Shown here: one piece after another, positions 17,212-26,092 of the stretch
Numbering within the stretch: position 1 is the stretch's first letter
Layout: every line of letters begins with the position of its first letter
Origin: Myxococcales bacterium
GTDB taxonomy: Bacteria > Myxococcota_A > UBA9042
Assembly (NCBI GenBank): GCA_023954815.1
Contig: JAGSHB010000054.1
Span: 1 to 35,255, forward strand
Direction of reading: 5' to 3'
DNA length: 35,255 bases
Made by a program: the position numbers and the translations under genes
Notes under the pieces: model-generated
What the model saw: the letters and a program-made list of their open reading frames with translations, nothing else
What the model was told of the DNA's origin: nothing
Database searches by the model: none

Positions 17212-18630
17212 ATGATCAGCACGGATGAGCGACAGGCGCGGCGCGAGACCCTCAGCAAGGCGGTGGGCCGCGCTATCTTGCTCATGGGCAACGACGAGCA
17301 ACCACGCAACCTGCCGATGGTGGCCCTGCCCTTCCGCCAAGACAGCAGCTTTCTGTACTACACCGGCTGCGATGAGCCCGGTGCGGCCGCGCTGATTCGC
17401 GACGGCGAGTGCACCCTGTTCTTGCATCAGGTCGGCGAAGGCGACGCGCTGTGGCACGGCCCCACGCCAACGATTGAACAGCGGGCTGGAGCGCTCGGCG
17501 TGAGCGATGTGCGCCCAGCGGATGAGCTGGCCGGGGTCGTGGCCAGCACCTTGGCCGAGGGTCCCATCGCCACAATGGCGGTGTCGGATCCGGGGCGTAC
17601 CCAGCTCGCCTCATGGTGGTCCAATCGTGCCCTGGCGTTCGGCGCTCAGCACGGCGACGACGACCTGGTCGACTGCGTCATCGCCCAGCGGAGGACTAAG
17701 AGCGCGGCAGAGCTCGCCGAGTTGCGCGCGGCGGCCAGCCATAGCGCTGCGGCTCATATTGCAGTGGCCCAGGCAGCGCGGCCGGGTGCCACCGAGCGAG
17801 GACTCGCCGCCATTTTTGAAGGCGTCTTGGCAGCGCGCGGTTGCGTGCCAGGCTACGGCACCATTCTCAGTCGACGCGGGGAGATTCTGCATAACCGCGG
17901 TCACGCCGGAACGCTGACTGCGGGTGACCTGCTCTTGGTCGATGGCGGCGGTGAAGTGGGGAGCGGATACACTGCGGACATCACCCGCACCTGGCCTGTC
18001 GGGGGCCCGCTAAACGGACGCCAACTCGCGGCTTATGAGGCTATTTTACAGGCCCAAACCGCCGCAATCGACTTGTGCCGGGTCGGCGTGCGCTACCGCG
18101 AGGTGCATGACGCAGCCAGTCGCGTGCTGGCCACTTTCCTGCGCGACGTGGGCATCCTCAACTGCGACGAGGACGAAGCCCTGGAGACGGGCGCTCACGG
18201 GCTGTTCTACCCCCACGGAACCGGCCATCTCATCGGCCTAGATGTGCACGATCTCGAGAACTTTGGCGACCGGCCATCCTACCCAGCGGACCGACCGCGA
18301 CCCACGCAGTTCGGCACCCGTTCACTGCGACTCGATCTGCCGTTGGAAGCGGGCTGGGTCGTGACAGTGGAGCCTGGGCTGTATGCCGTGCCGGACATCA
18401 TCTACGACGCCAAGCTGCGCGTGGAGCTGGGCGATCGGGTCAACTGGAAGGAGGCCGAGCGCTGGGTCGGGTTTGGCGGCATTCGCATCGAGGATGACAT
18501 CGCCATCACCGCAGGCGCGCCCGAAAACCTCAGCTGGCAAACCCCGAAATCTGTGGACGCGCTCAAGACCTTGGTAGGTTCCGGTCCAACGGTCGAACAA
18601 CGCCTTGGTGTGGTGGGTGTGCCCGCGTAA
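17212..18630 (+). CDS. Xaa-Pro aminopeptidase (aminopeptidase P, M24B family)
   Basis: This 472-aa protein has the aminopeptidase P layout: an N-terminal AMP_N domain (about 1-165) and a pita-bread catalytic domain. The dinuclear metal ligands are visible: Asp244 and Asp256 (LVDGGG...YTADITRTW), His339 ([13 protein letters not shown]), Glu387 (VTVEPGLY) and Glu427 (GIRIEDDI). The loop between the two Asp residues is one residue longer than the usual 11. It should remove N-terminal residues that precede proline. ATG 17212 lies 2 nt behind the thiolase stop without its own strong binding site, pointing to translational coupling. No signal peptide, so cytosolic. Confidence 0.93.
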   Translation: MISTDERQARRETLSKAVGRAILLMGNDEQPRNLPMVALPFRQDSSFLYYTGCDEPGAAALIRDGECTLFLHQVGEGDALWHGPTPTIEQRAGALGVSDVRPADELAGVVASTLAEGPIATMAVSDPGRTQLASWWSNRALAFGAQHGDDDLVDCVIAQRRTKSAAELAELRAAASHSAAAHIAVAQAARPGATERGLAAIFEGVLAARGCVPGYGTILSRRGEILHNRGHAGTLTAGDLLLVDGGGEVGSGYTADITRTWPVGGPLNGRQLAAYEAILQAQTAAIDLCRVGVRYREVHDAASRVLATFLRDVGILNCDEDEALETGAHGLFYPHGTGHLIGLDVHDLENFGDRPSYPADRPRPTQFGTRSLRLDLPLEAGWVVTVEPGLYAVPDIIYDAKLRVELGDRVNWKEAERWVGFGGIRIEDDIAITAGAPENLSWQTPKSVDALKTLVGSGPTVEQRLGVVGVPA

Positions 18631-18657
18631 TCTGGCCCGCGCCGGATGCGACAAAGG

Positions 18658-19881
18658 CTAACGCGCATGCCGGGCAAGACCGGCGGCTTCGACGACAGCA
18701 CGACGCCCTTCCGGCCACCGCTTAAAGCGCTCGATAAAGGCATCAAAGGCCGCACGCGAGCCGTCCCGCTTCGCTGCGATAAGCGCCAGATTGACGAGCG
18801 CCTTCTTCGCCGCCGACAACACGCGGTCGATTCCTTTCCACTCGGTGTGCAGGGTCAAGAACCCCTCTAGCGCGGCCGTGGTGCCCGCCCGCTGCGCGAC
18901 CGACAAACGCACCGCCGCCAGCCGCTCACGGGCTGCCGGACCTTGCTGGGTCGCCTCTGGCCACCGCTCGTAGCGGCGCAGAAACTCCACGAGCATGGCG
19001 TCCGTCGGCAACTGACCCAGCTCCCGCCACGCGGCGGCAACCTCATGACGGCGCCCCTCGGCTAAGTAGCGCTCAATCCCCTTGGCGCCAGCGTAGCGCG
19101 CCGCCAGCGACCGATAGGCCTTGGCGGTGTCGATTCTTCGCGCTTCCGCGAGGGCCTGCGCCACCTCGTAGGGAAAGGCCTTGCGCGCCCAAGACGACTT
19201 CGCAAACCGGGCGCGATACGCCCGCCAGCGGTCGACACTCGCCGCCTGGACTGCCTCTGAAAAGCCGACGCTGGCTTCCAACTGCAACGCTTTCTTGAGA
19301 ACCGGAGCAGCCTCAGGCCAGCGTTCGTACGTCACATGGAAACGGTCAAACGCTTGCATCGTCCCTGTCTTCTTCGCGGCCTCAAACGCGATCTCCACCT
19401 GTCTCAGACGAGAGAGCGCAACGGAGGGCGTCCTAGGGTAGCGCTTGCGAAAGTCACGGTGTGCCTGTAGCGAATCGGCTCTCAGGGTCATGTCCCGATA
19501 CCAGGCTGCGGCCTCGTAGACGTAGGCTCGCCGATGCTGTTTGAGGGTCGCCTGGGTGCGCGGAATGCTCTTGCGAAACTTCCGATAGGCAACGACGGTG
19601 TCCGTCTTGTGTGCCAAACGGAGCGCAGCCTCAGCCACCAAGGTCTCCACCTTGTCGAGCTCCTCAGGAGGCACGGCGCTCTGCCGGCTGTCCTGCAAAA
19701 ACGCCTCACCCTTGTCGACCGCTTCCTGATAGCGACCGGCTTCGACCATCTCTCGCATCTGTTGATGCATTGGGGCACAACCCGCGATCGCAGCGGTCAA
19801 CATCAGCCCGACAACGCGCTGCCACGGCCTGCCCAACAAGCGCTGTACGTGCCTGGCGCGGCGCCGTTTTCCGACGCCCAT
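18658..19881 (-). CDS. Putative lipoprotein with eight helical repeats
   Basis: From ATG 19881 this is a 407-aa protein with a basic N-region (KRRRARH) and a lipoprotein signal ending IAGC (Cys35). The mature part is almost entirely alpha-helical, with about eight repeats spaced 37-48 residues. Their rough consensus is 'AxxA(K/R)xxGTxxAFxxFxxRYxRWPEA'; clear copies contain YERWPEA, RRYERWPEA and RFKRWPEG. This resembles TPR/HAT-type solenoids used for protein binding. The start is uncertain: an in-frame ATG at 19911 is possible and neither has a Shine-Dalgarno. It converges with the aminopeptidase gene (27-bp gap). Family unknown; a periplasmic or surface scaffold is the likeliest role. Confidence 0.8.
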   Translation of the reverse strand: MGVGKRRRARHVQRLLGRPWQRVVGLMLTAAIAGCAPMHQQMREMVEAGRYQEAVDKGEAFLQDSRQSAVPPEELDKVETLVAEAALRLAHKTDTVVAYRKFRKSIPRTQATLKQHRRAYVYEAAAWYRDMTLRADSLQAHRDFRKRYPRTPSVALSRLRQVEIAFEAAKKTGTMQAFDRFHVTYERWPEAAPVLKKALQLEASVGFSEAVQAASVDRWRAYRARFAKSSWARKAFPYEVAQALAEARRIDTAKAYRSLAARYAGAKGIERYLAEGRRHEVAAAWRELGQLPTDAMLVEFLRRYERWPEATQQGPAARERLAAVRLSVAQRAGTTAALEGFLTLHTEWKGIDRVLSAAKKALVNLALIAAKRDGSRAAFDAFIERFKRWPEGRRAVVEAAGLARHAR

Positions 19882-20181
19882 ATTGTGCGGACTGGCCAAT
19901 TGTGCCCCCATGAATTCAGCGTTTGGCGCGTGGCTGCTACACGCCTGACGACGCCCTCGTGCACGCACCCCTCTAGGGTAGCCCCGCAAAGGTCAGCGTC
20001 CAACCGAATCAATGTGTAGGGTTGTGATCCGCCGCCTACAAGCGGTCGTCAACGCTCTTCGCTGCGCCAATAGTGCGGTCGCGCACCCACTGGATCCGTC
20101 ACTCGTGCCGCTGTACATGGGTGGAGCACACGATCTATGGTCGCCTCATCAGCTGAGCACCATACCGACGAGGACGGCGCC
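19882..20181. other. Divergent intergenic region (300 bp)
   Basis: This lies between the helical-repeat lipoprotein and the CDP-alcohol phosphotransferase. I see only a small hairpin-forming dyad (GTGCG-N4-CGCAC, about 20076-20089) and no clear promoter pair, RNA gene or conserved short ORF. Both neighbouring genes must be driven from here. Confidence 0.45.
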
Positions 20182-21237
20182 ATGTCCCATCCAGCCACCG
20201 CGCGAGATGCGAGCAGCAAGAGCAGCTATCAGGTCGTTGACCACTCGATCTTGCTTCGTTTGCTGAAACCCTACGTCTGGGAGCCGATTGCAGCGCACAT
20301 CCCCACTTGGGTGTCTGCCAATACAATCAGCATTGTCGGAGCCCTGTCGGCCGTAGCGGCACTCGTCAGTGTCATGCTGACCGACAGCAGCCAACCCGGT
20401 TGGTACGCGCTCGCATCCCTCTTCGTGGCGATTTACATCAACCTCGACAACCTCGATGGCGCCCACGCGCGCAGAACAGGTCGATCGGCCCCCATGGGCG
20501 AGTTCATCGACCACTGGATGGACACCATCAGCAGCGGCATTGTGATCTGGGCGGTGACCTACGCCATTCAGCTCCCGCCATGGATCATCGTCGCCCTGTT
20601 GTGCACCAACACATTAGCGTTTTACGCGACCTACCTCGAGCAACAGACGACCGGGCACATGCACATGGGTATGCTCGGCAATCTGGAGGGGCTGGTCATC
20701 GTGGCGGTCATTCTCGCAGCTGTCTCCGTCTTCGGCGTCGAGATTTTCTCCGAATATCAGATATTTGGCCTACTAACCGCCTCCTGGGCCTTGGCGATAT
20801 GGACGATGCTGCAGTGCGCATGGACCGCGCTGACCTGCTCCTGGCGAACCCGCTCTGACGGGTTGAGTTGGGTCGCGCTCTTGCTCGCCTTGGGCGCTGC
20901 GTTCGCTTGGATGCGATGGGGGGAGGTGCCGTTGGTCCCCGTGGCTATCACGGTGGTGTTTTGTAATTCGGCGTTTTCCGGTCGGCGATTGGTCGCGCAC
21001 ATTTTGAAGGAGCCCCCACGGGCTGGGCGGTCAGCCGCATTGTTGGTGATGGCCGGCGCTGGTCTGTCGCTGGGTCTAGACCTGGCAGCGAATCACCAAG
21101 AGACGCTGGCTTGGGTGGTCGCTAGTCTGCTGATGATGCAGGCCGCGTTCGACTTTGTGCGCACGACACGAGGCCGCAGCCAAGATCTCCAGCCCAACGA
21201 ATTCTTGGGCTGGTTCTTCGCCAGAAGCCAGCGGTAG
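20182..21237 (+). CDS. CDP-alcohol phosphotransferase (choline/ethanolamine phosphotransferase-like)
   Basis: This 351-aa polytopic membrane enzyme carries the complete family motif DG-x2-AR-x8-G-x3-D-x3-D: Asp92, Gly93, Ala96, Arg97, Gly106, Asp110 and Asp114, preceded by Asp89. The N-terminal VVDHSILLRLLKPYVWEPIA and PTWVSANTIS segments resemble eukaryotic-type choline/ethanolamine phosphotransferases, which move a head group from a CDP-alcohol to diacylglycerol. About eight further hydrophobic helices follow. ATG 20182 is preferred over 20137 because of a GAGGA upstream and the motif distance. Its neighbours make CMP-activated 2-aminoethylphosphonate, so the natural head-group donor may be CMP-AEP rather than a CDP-alcohol; that substrate is inferred from context. 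It converges with the pntC-type gene (11-bp gap). Confidence 0.9.
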   Translation: MSHPATARDASSKSSYQVVDHSILLRLLKPYVWEPIAAHIPTWVSANTISIVGALSAVAALVSVMLTDSSQPGWYALASLFVAIYINLDNLDGAHARRTGRSAPMGEFIDHWMDTISSGIVIWAVTYAIQLPPWIIVALLCTNTLAFYATYLEQQTTGHMHMGMLGNLEGLVIVAVILAAVSVFGVEIFSEYQIFGLLTASWALAIWTMLQCAWTALTCSWRTRSDGLSWVALLLALGAAFAWMRWGEVPLVPVAITVVFCNSAFSGRRLVAHILKEPPRAGRSAALLVMAGAGLSLGLDLAANHQETLAWVVASLLMMQAAFDFVRTTRGRSQDLQPNEFLGWFFARSQR

Positions 21238-21248
21238 GGCCGCGCCGA

Positions 21249-23111
21249 TTAGCGAACGGCGACCGCAGCCTTTCGCTCGGCGATGACATCTTCAAACGCA
21301 AATAGAAAAGCGGCGATGTCAGACGGGTACAGCGCGCCCAGCACCGAGAGCCGAAAGCTGGCTCCGCCCGCGGTTTTTCCGGGGTAAATGGTGAATCCGC
21401 GCTCAAAAAGGGCGTCGTGGATGGCAACAAAGTCGTACCACTCGTCAGACGGCTCGCGGATGGCCATGAGGATACGGCTGTGGTCGGCATCCGGTAGTAA
21501 GAACTCAAAACCAAGCCGTTCAATCCCGTCGTAGAGCACTTGGTAGCAGGCGTCGTAGCGCGCGTGGCGGCCTGCGACCGTTTCAGACTCCAGCTCGGTC
21601 AGCGCTTGCGCCAGCGCAGACAGCACCTGCGGCGGGCAGGTAAAGCGCGTCTGCCCGCTGGCCTCCAACTTGTCGTATTGAGCCACCAGGTCGAGGTAGA
21701 AGGCGCGGGGCACGGCAGCGCGCGCGGCCTCAAGCGCGTCGAGTCTCGCGATCACAAACGAAATACCGGCCATCCCCTGAATGCACTTGTTCGCGCTCGA
21801 AATGATGTAGTCCAAGCCAGGCAGTGGACCGATGGGGCGCGCCGCAAAACTCGACATCGCATCGAGGATGAGCGACGCGCCGTTGGCATGGACGACTTCA
21901 GCCAATGGCGCCAACGGGTTGAGCAGCCCGGAACTGGTCTCGTGGTGAATCGCAGCAACGTGAGAGATGCGCCCTGCAGCGGCCGTAAGAATCTCTCCGA
22001 CCGCAGCCACATCAATCGGCTTGCCCCAGCCCACATCGACGGTCTGATGCGGCACACCGAGCGTTACGCAAATCGCCGTCATGCGGGTGCCGTAGTCGCC
22101 GTTGTCCAGGATGAGCAGCTCCTTGTCAGGTGGCACAACCGACGCCAGCACCGCCTCTACCGCTGCGGTGCCGCTCGCAGCAAATGGAATCGTGGTCCAC
22201 CCCGTCGGAGCCACGAGCGCGGCCAGCCGCTGACGCACATCGGCCATCATCTCAGTGAAAGAGACCTCCCGCGGGCAGACGTCCGTCATCATCATGGCGC
22301 GCTTGACGGTGTCGGTGGTGGTCGCTGGCCCCGGGTTGAGCAACACCGCGCGCGTCGGTGCCCCAGCCAGCTGCTCGTGACGGGCGATCTCGGGCCACAA
22401 CTGGGTCACAACACGGCGATAGTGAGACGGGTCGTCGATCTCTCCCCAGCGCAGGTCGTCCACCCGCGAAAGCGCGATGGCTTCGGTGGCGGCGAGGCTC
22501 ACGAGAGCGTCGGTTTCGTAGCTCATCTGGCCGTGACCGTGCTGGTCTACAAAGGCGACAAACGCTTCGTGCATCCGCGCTGCCAATCCCGCTGAAATAC
22601 GATTGATCCCGACAAATTCACCGGCGACGCTGCGCAGCGCACCGCCGTCTTTCGCCATGTCGACGAGCCGGCTGGCCTTCCCTTCGACCCACACCTCGTC
22701 ACCCGCGCCAGTCGGGCCCGACATCAGCACGACATTGGGCTCGGCGTGGTCCAACAACGTCGACAGGGCGCGCGTTTCGTACAGTAGATCGCTCTCCAGC
22801 AGCAAAAAATCGTCTTGCACCACCGCCAACGCCTTGACCAGCGACGCCATGCTGCCCGTGGTGGCAAACGCGGCGTTGTGAACCACATCGACATCGTCAC
22901 GCTGCGCCGCGAGCGCTTCGTAGGTCTCGCGCATGTGACCGGTGACGATGACGACCCGCTCAATGCCGTGCTGCTGAAGCAGGTTCAATGAACGCTCCAC
23001 GAGGGTCTGACCGCCAATCGTCAACAAGCCCTTGGGGCTGGAAGCATGAATCGATTGCAGCCGAGATCCGAGGCCGGCTGCGAGGATGATGGCGGTCGTC
23101 AAACGGGGCAT
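21249..23111 (-). CDS. pntC: Bifunctional phosphonate cytidylyltransferase / 2-aminoethylphosphonate transaminase
   Basis: This 620-aa cytosolic fusion has two parts. Residues about 1-240 are a nucleotidyltransferase: AIILAAGLGSRL, SPKGLLTIGG, a metal Asp in LLLESDLLYE and a second acidic cluster in WGEIDDPSHY, as in PntC and LicC-type enzymes. Residues about 255-620 are a class V PLP aminotransferase of the 2-AEP:pyruvate type, with Lys442 in SSANKCIQGMAG as the Schiff-base lysine and LLNPGPATTTDTVKRAM at its start. The order equals the PntC-AEPT fusion known from Treponema phosphonolipid synthesis: transaminase makes AEP from phosphonoacetaldehyde, PntC makes CMP-AEP. An AGGAG site lies 8 nt upstream. 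It is divergent from the PEP mutase gene with a 161-bp shared promoter region. Confidence 0.9.
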   Translation of the reverse strand: MPRLTTAIILAAGLGSRLQSIHASSPKGLLTIGGQTLVERSLNLLQQHGIERVVIVTGHMRETYEALAAQRDDVDVVHNAAFATTGSMASLVKALAVVQDDFLLLESDLLYETRALSTLLDHAEPNVVLMSGPTGAGDEVWVEGKASRLVDMAKDGGALRSVAGEFVGINRISAGLAARMHEAFVAFVDQHGHGQMSYETDALVSLAATEAIALSRVDDLRWGEIDDPSHYRRVVTQLWPEIARHEQLAGAPTRAVLLNPGPATTTDTVKRAMMMTDVCPREVSFTEMMADVRQRLAALVAPTGWTTIPFAASGTAAVEAVLASVVPPDKELLILDNGDYGTRMTAICVTLGVPHQTVDVGWGKPIDVAAVGEILTAAAGRISHVAAIHHETSSGLLNPLAPLAEVVHANGASLILDAMSSFAARPIGPLPGLDYIISSANKCIQGMAGISFVIARLDALEAARAAVPRAFYLDLVAQYDKLEASGQTRFTCPPQVLSALAQALTELESETVAGRHARYDACYQVLYDGIERLGFEFLLPDADHSRILMAIREPSDEWYDFVAIHDALFERGFTIYPGKTAGGASFRLSVLGALYPSDIAAFLFAFEDVIAERKAAVAVR

Positions 23112-23272
23112 AGGCGCGCTCCTATGGATTCGTCATGTGCGGCTGGGTTGAATTTCACCGACATTACACTTCAATCACACATGACGTATACAGGAGGCAC
23201 GCAAGTTCTCACTCCGTTCGACCCGCCCGATACCGGGACGCTGCAATCTCTGTTTTGAACCCAGGATCATCG
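23112..23272. promoter_or_regulatory. Shared divergent promoter region of the phosphonate genes
   Basis: This AT-richer gap separates the divergent pntC-type and PEP mutase genes. On the plus strand, TTACAC (23164-23169) and TATACA (23187-23192) are 17 bp apart, a weak promoter candidate. A GGAGG-containing stretch right after it (23194-23198) has no start codon at usable distance. Confidence 0.3.
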
Positions 23273-24976
23273 ATGGCACACAATGATAGCAACGGCGCAA
23301 CAGATAGGTTCGAGAGCTTGTTGACGAGCAAGGCGCGGACGCTGCGGCGCGCATTTGAAGGCAACGGTGTCGTCCGCTGCTTGGGCGCCCACGACGGCCT
23401 CTCGGCGAAATTGGCGGAGCGAGCTGGCGCGGACGCGATTTGGGCCAGCGGCCTCGAAGTGTCCACCGCCCACGCCGTGCCAGATGCCAACATCCTCACC
23501 ATGACGGACTACCTGCGCTCGGCCAGCTTCATGAACGACGCGGTCGATGTTCCGGTGGTCGCCGATTGCGACACCGGGTACGGTAACGTCAACAATGTCA
23601 TCCATATGGTGCGGCGCTACGAAGCCGCCGGCATCGCCGCGGTGTGTATCGAGGACAAGCAGTTTCCCAAGGTCAACTCGTTCGTGCCAGGCCGCCAAGA
23701 GCTGGCTGCTATCGGCGAGTTCGTCGGTAAGATTCGCGCAGCCAAAAAGGCGCAACGCACCCAGGAATTCATGCTGCTTGCCCGCGTTGAAGCTTTGATT
23801 GCGGGCTGGGGTCATGACGAGGCCCGCCGCCGCGCCCACGCCTACGTCGAGGCAGGCGCCGACGGCATCCTTATTCACAGCAAGCAGCCCAACCCCGACG
23901 AAATCGTGCGCTTCATCGAGGAGTGGGACGCGCCAGTGCCGCTCGTCATCGTGCCGACGACCTACCCGCAGCTGTCGCTGTCGGACATCCAGGCGCTCAA
24001 CAAGGTGCGAATGGTCATCTACGCCAACCATGGCCTGCGTTCGTCCATCGTCGCCATGTCCAACACCTTCAAGGAGATTTTGGCGGAGGGAACAACCGCG
24101 ACAGTGGAGCCGAAGATCGCCCCACTCAAAGAAGTGTTTGCGCTCCAGGGCATGCCAGAGTTGAAAGACGCGGAGAAGCAGTGGGGCCACACAGGCAAGG
24201 ACCCGATTCGCGCCATCATTCCGGCCGCGGGACAGCCCCAGGACGCGGGCCTGCGCAATGCGGTCGGCGGCGGATCGGTGGCGAAGTTGGCGATCAATGG
24301 CAAACCCCTGCTGCAACGTCAGCTGGAGCTGCTGAACAACACCGGCATCCAAGACGTCCGTGTGGTTGTGGACCAAGATGCCGGCGATTTCTCGGTGGAT
24401 GGCGCCACGATGGTGAAGAAAGACGGCGCCGTTGGCTCCCATATGGTCGGCAGCGTGCTCGCGGGTCTGCAGAGCGCCAGCCTGCAAGCGGGTGACCGAT
24501 TGCTGGTGCTCTACGCGGACATCCTCTTCGACCGCACCATCGTCGAGCGGCTGTCGGATTGTGACGGCGACGTCACCCTGGTCGTGGATCGCGCGTTCGC
24601 GAGCCGTTCAGCCTCTGGCAAGACAGTCGATCTCATCGAAGCGAGTCTGCCCCGGGCATCAGATGGCCGCCATCTGGCCTCGGAAGCGCGAAATCAGCTG
24701 CAAAATATAGGTGATTCGGTCACGGGTGACGCGGCCACGCACGAGTTCATCGGCATGGCCCTGTTTTCAGTCACCGGCGTGCAAGCCCTGACAGCGGTGG
24801 CTGCGAGTGCACCTGCTGGCGCCGACCTCACGTGGTGTCTCAAGCAGCTGCTAGACGGGGGAACCGAAATCGACGTGCTAGAGGTCGAACGCGGCTGGTC
24901 GGAGGTTCATACCCTGGCAGACCGGGACCGTGTCGCGGCCCAACTGGCAGGAGCTCCTTACTTGGTGGCGTCATGA
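23273..24976 (+). CDS. pepM: Phosphoenolpyruvate mutase fused to nucleotidyltransferase-like domain
   Basis: This 567-aa cytosolic protein starts with PEP mutase (about 12-300), which rearranges PEP to phosphonopyruvate and forms the C-P bond. The diagnostic EDK-x5-NS motif is intact (Glu127-Asp128-Lys129, Asn135-Ser136), with DCDTGYGN upstream. From about 310 on is a nucleotidyltransferase-like domain (AIIPAAG..., INGKPLLQRQLELL, LLVLYADILFD). It lacks the GxGxR loop after AAG, has AK where PK is usual, and has EVHT where EID(T/D) normally supplies a metal Asp, so catalysis is doubtful. AGGA precedes the ATG by about 8 nt; an upstream in-frame ATG at 23135 encodes non-conserved sequence. The stop overlaps the ppd start (ATGA). 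Confidence 0.92.
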   Translation: MAHNDSNGATDRFESLLTSKARTLRRAFEGNGVVRCLGAHDGLSAKLAERAGADAIWASGLEVSTAHAVPDANILTMTDYLRSASFMNDAVDVPVVADCDTGYGNVNNVIHMVRRYEAAGIAAVCIEDKQFPKVNSFVPGRQELAAIGEFVGKIRAAKKAQRTQEFMLLARVEALIAGWGHDEARRRAHAYVEAGADGILIHSKQPNPDEIVRFIEEWDAPVPLVIVPTTYPQLSLSDIQALNKVRMVIYANHGLRSSIVAMSNTFKEILAEGTTATVEPKIAPLKEVFALQGMPELKDAEKQWGHTGKDPIRAIIPAAGQPQDAGLRNAVGGGSVAKLAINGKPLLQRQLELLNNTGIQDVRVVVDQDAGDFSVDGATMVKKDGAVGSHMVGSVLAGLQSASLQAGDRLLVLYADILFDRTIVERLSDCDGDVTLVVDRAFASRSASGKTVDLIEASLPRASDGRHLASEARNQLQNIGDSVTGDAATHEFIGMALFSVTGVQALTAVAASAPAGADLTWCLKQLLDGGTEIDVLEVERGWSEVHTLADRDRVAAQLAGAPYLVAS

Positions 24977-26079
24977 TCGGTGCTCCTGCCCTCGCAGACG
25001 CGCTCAAGGAGTTGAACTACGACCTGTTCACCGGCGTGCCGTGCTCATTTTTCAAGTCCATGATCAACCAAGCGATCGCCGACGAAGATGTACGCTACTT
25101 CGCCGCGGCCAACGAAGGCGCAGCCGTCGCGATCGCGGCCGGAGCGCAGGCTGCGGGTCGGCAACCGGTGGTCATGCTCCAGAACTCGGGTCTGGGCAAC
25201 ATGATCAATCCGCTGACCAGTCTGGCCTGCATCTACGGTCAACCGATGCTCCTGCTCGTCTCGGGGCGGGGTTATGGGGTCGCCGACGAGCCTCAGCACG
25301 TCATCATGGGCCGCCGCACACACGACATGCTCGACGCGTGCGAGCTGGTGCACGCGGACTTGCCCACCGACCCTACCGACGCTGTGGCCTTGGTGGCCCG
25401 GCTGACGCAGACCTCCCTCGAATCCCAGCGCCCCGTCGCGGTGGTTGTACCCAAGGGGACGGTGGGCAAAGGGCTCGCTGGTACCATCGCCGAACTTCCC
25501 CACCCGATGAGTCGGCGCGAGGCGATCGAGGCCGTCATGGATGCCGTCCCGCACCAAACGACCGTCGTCGCAACGACCGGCATGACGGCGCGCGAACTGT
25601 TCGAAGTCGACGACCAACCCAGCAACTTCTACATGATGGGGTCGATGGGGCATGCGTCGGCGTTCGGCTTCGGAGTGGCCGTGGGTAATCCGGACCGGAA
25701 GGTCGTCATCCTCGACGGAGACGGCTCTGTGCTGATGCACATGGGCTCGCTGTCCACGGTCGGCCACTACCGCCCCAACAACTTGATCCACGTGGTGTTG
25801 GACAATGAAGCCTACGAGAGCACCGGCAACCAAGACACGACGTCGTCGACAACGCATATCGCGGATGTCGCAGCTGCGTGTGGCTACGCGAGCGCCGTTC
25901 AGGTCGATACACGCGCCGCGCTCGCCGATGCCATCGCCCGTGCTGAGCGCAGCGACGGGCCGACGATGGTGCACGTCAAAGTACACCGCCACGTACTGAC
26001 CAAACCCGTACGCATCACCACGCGATGGACGGCCGAACAGATCGGCCAACGGTTTCACGCGGCAGCGGCGTCCCGCTGA
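24973..26079 (+). CDS. ppd: Phosphonopyruvate decarboxylase
   Basis: This 368-aa TPP enzyme decarboxylates phosphonopyruvate to phosphonoacetaldehyde and so pulls the unfavourable PEP mutase equilibrium forward. It has the TPP-activating Glu48 (AANEGAAVAIAAG), TGVPCSFFKS near the N-terminus as in Ppd proteins, and the diphosphate/Mg motif GDGSVLMHMGSL...LDN (about 248-277). In Ppd, pyrimidine- and diphosphate-binding domains are arranged in one short chain as here. ATG 24973 overlaps the PEP mutase stop as ATGA, an arrangement that couples translation of the two consecutive enzymes. Downstream, 10 nt separate its stop from a small coupled ORF. Assignment is strong because of motifs plus context. 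Confidence 0.95.
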   Translation: MIGAPALADALKELNYDLFTGVPCSFFKSMINQAIADEDVRYFAAANEGAAVAIAAGAQAAGRQPVVMLQNSGLGNMINPLTSLACIYGQPMLLLVSGRGYGVADEPQHVIMGRRTHDMLDACELVHADLPTDPTDAVALVARLTQTSLESQRPVAVVVPKGTVGKGLAGTIAELPHPMSRREAIEAVMDAVPHQTTVVATTGMTARELFEVDDQPSNFYMMGSMGHASAFGFGVAVGNPDRKVVILDGDGSVLMHMGSLSTVGHYRPNNLIHVVLDNEAYESTGNQDTTSSTTHIADVAAACGYASAVQVDTRAALADAIARAERSDGPTMVHVKVHRHVLTKPVRITTRWTAEQIGQRFHAAAASR

Positions 26080-26092
26080 GGAGAGATGGGTG
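26079..26092 (+). promoter_or_regulatory. Ribosome binding site for a GTG-started small ORF
   Basis: AGGAG at 26079-26083 stands 6 nt before GTG 26090-26092, ideal spacing. The nearby ATG at 26086 is only 2 nt from the AGGAG and opens a different, short frame. Confidence 0.6.

Noticed and set aside
21540-22595. Plus-strand open frame of 351 aa opposite the PntC-AEPT gene
   Set aside because: An Arg/His-rich shadow frame, with strong family motifs on the minus strand.
23194-23198. GGAGG in the pntC/pepM intergenic region as a ribosome binding site for a short leader gene
   Set aside because: No ATG, GTG or TTG lies at a usable distance downstream, and the real pepM start has its own AGGA.
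23267-24487. Minus-strand open frame of 406 aa opposite PEP mutase
   Set aside because: Same reason: the EDK-x5-NS enzyme on the plus strand explains the region.
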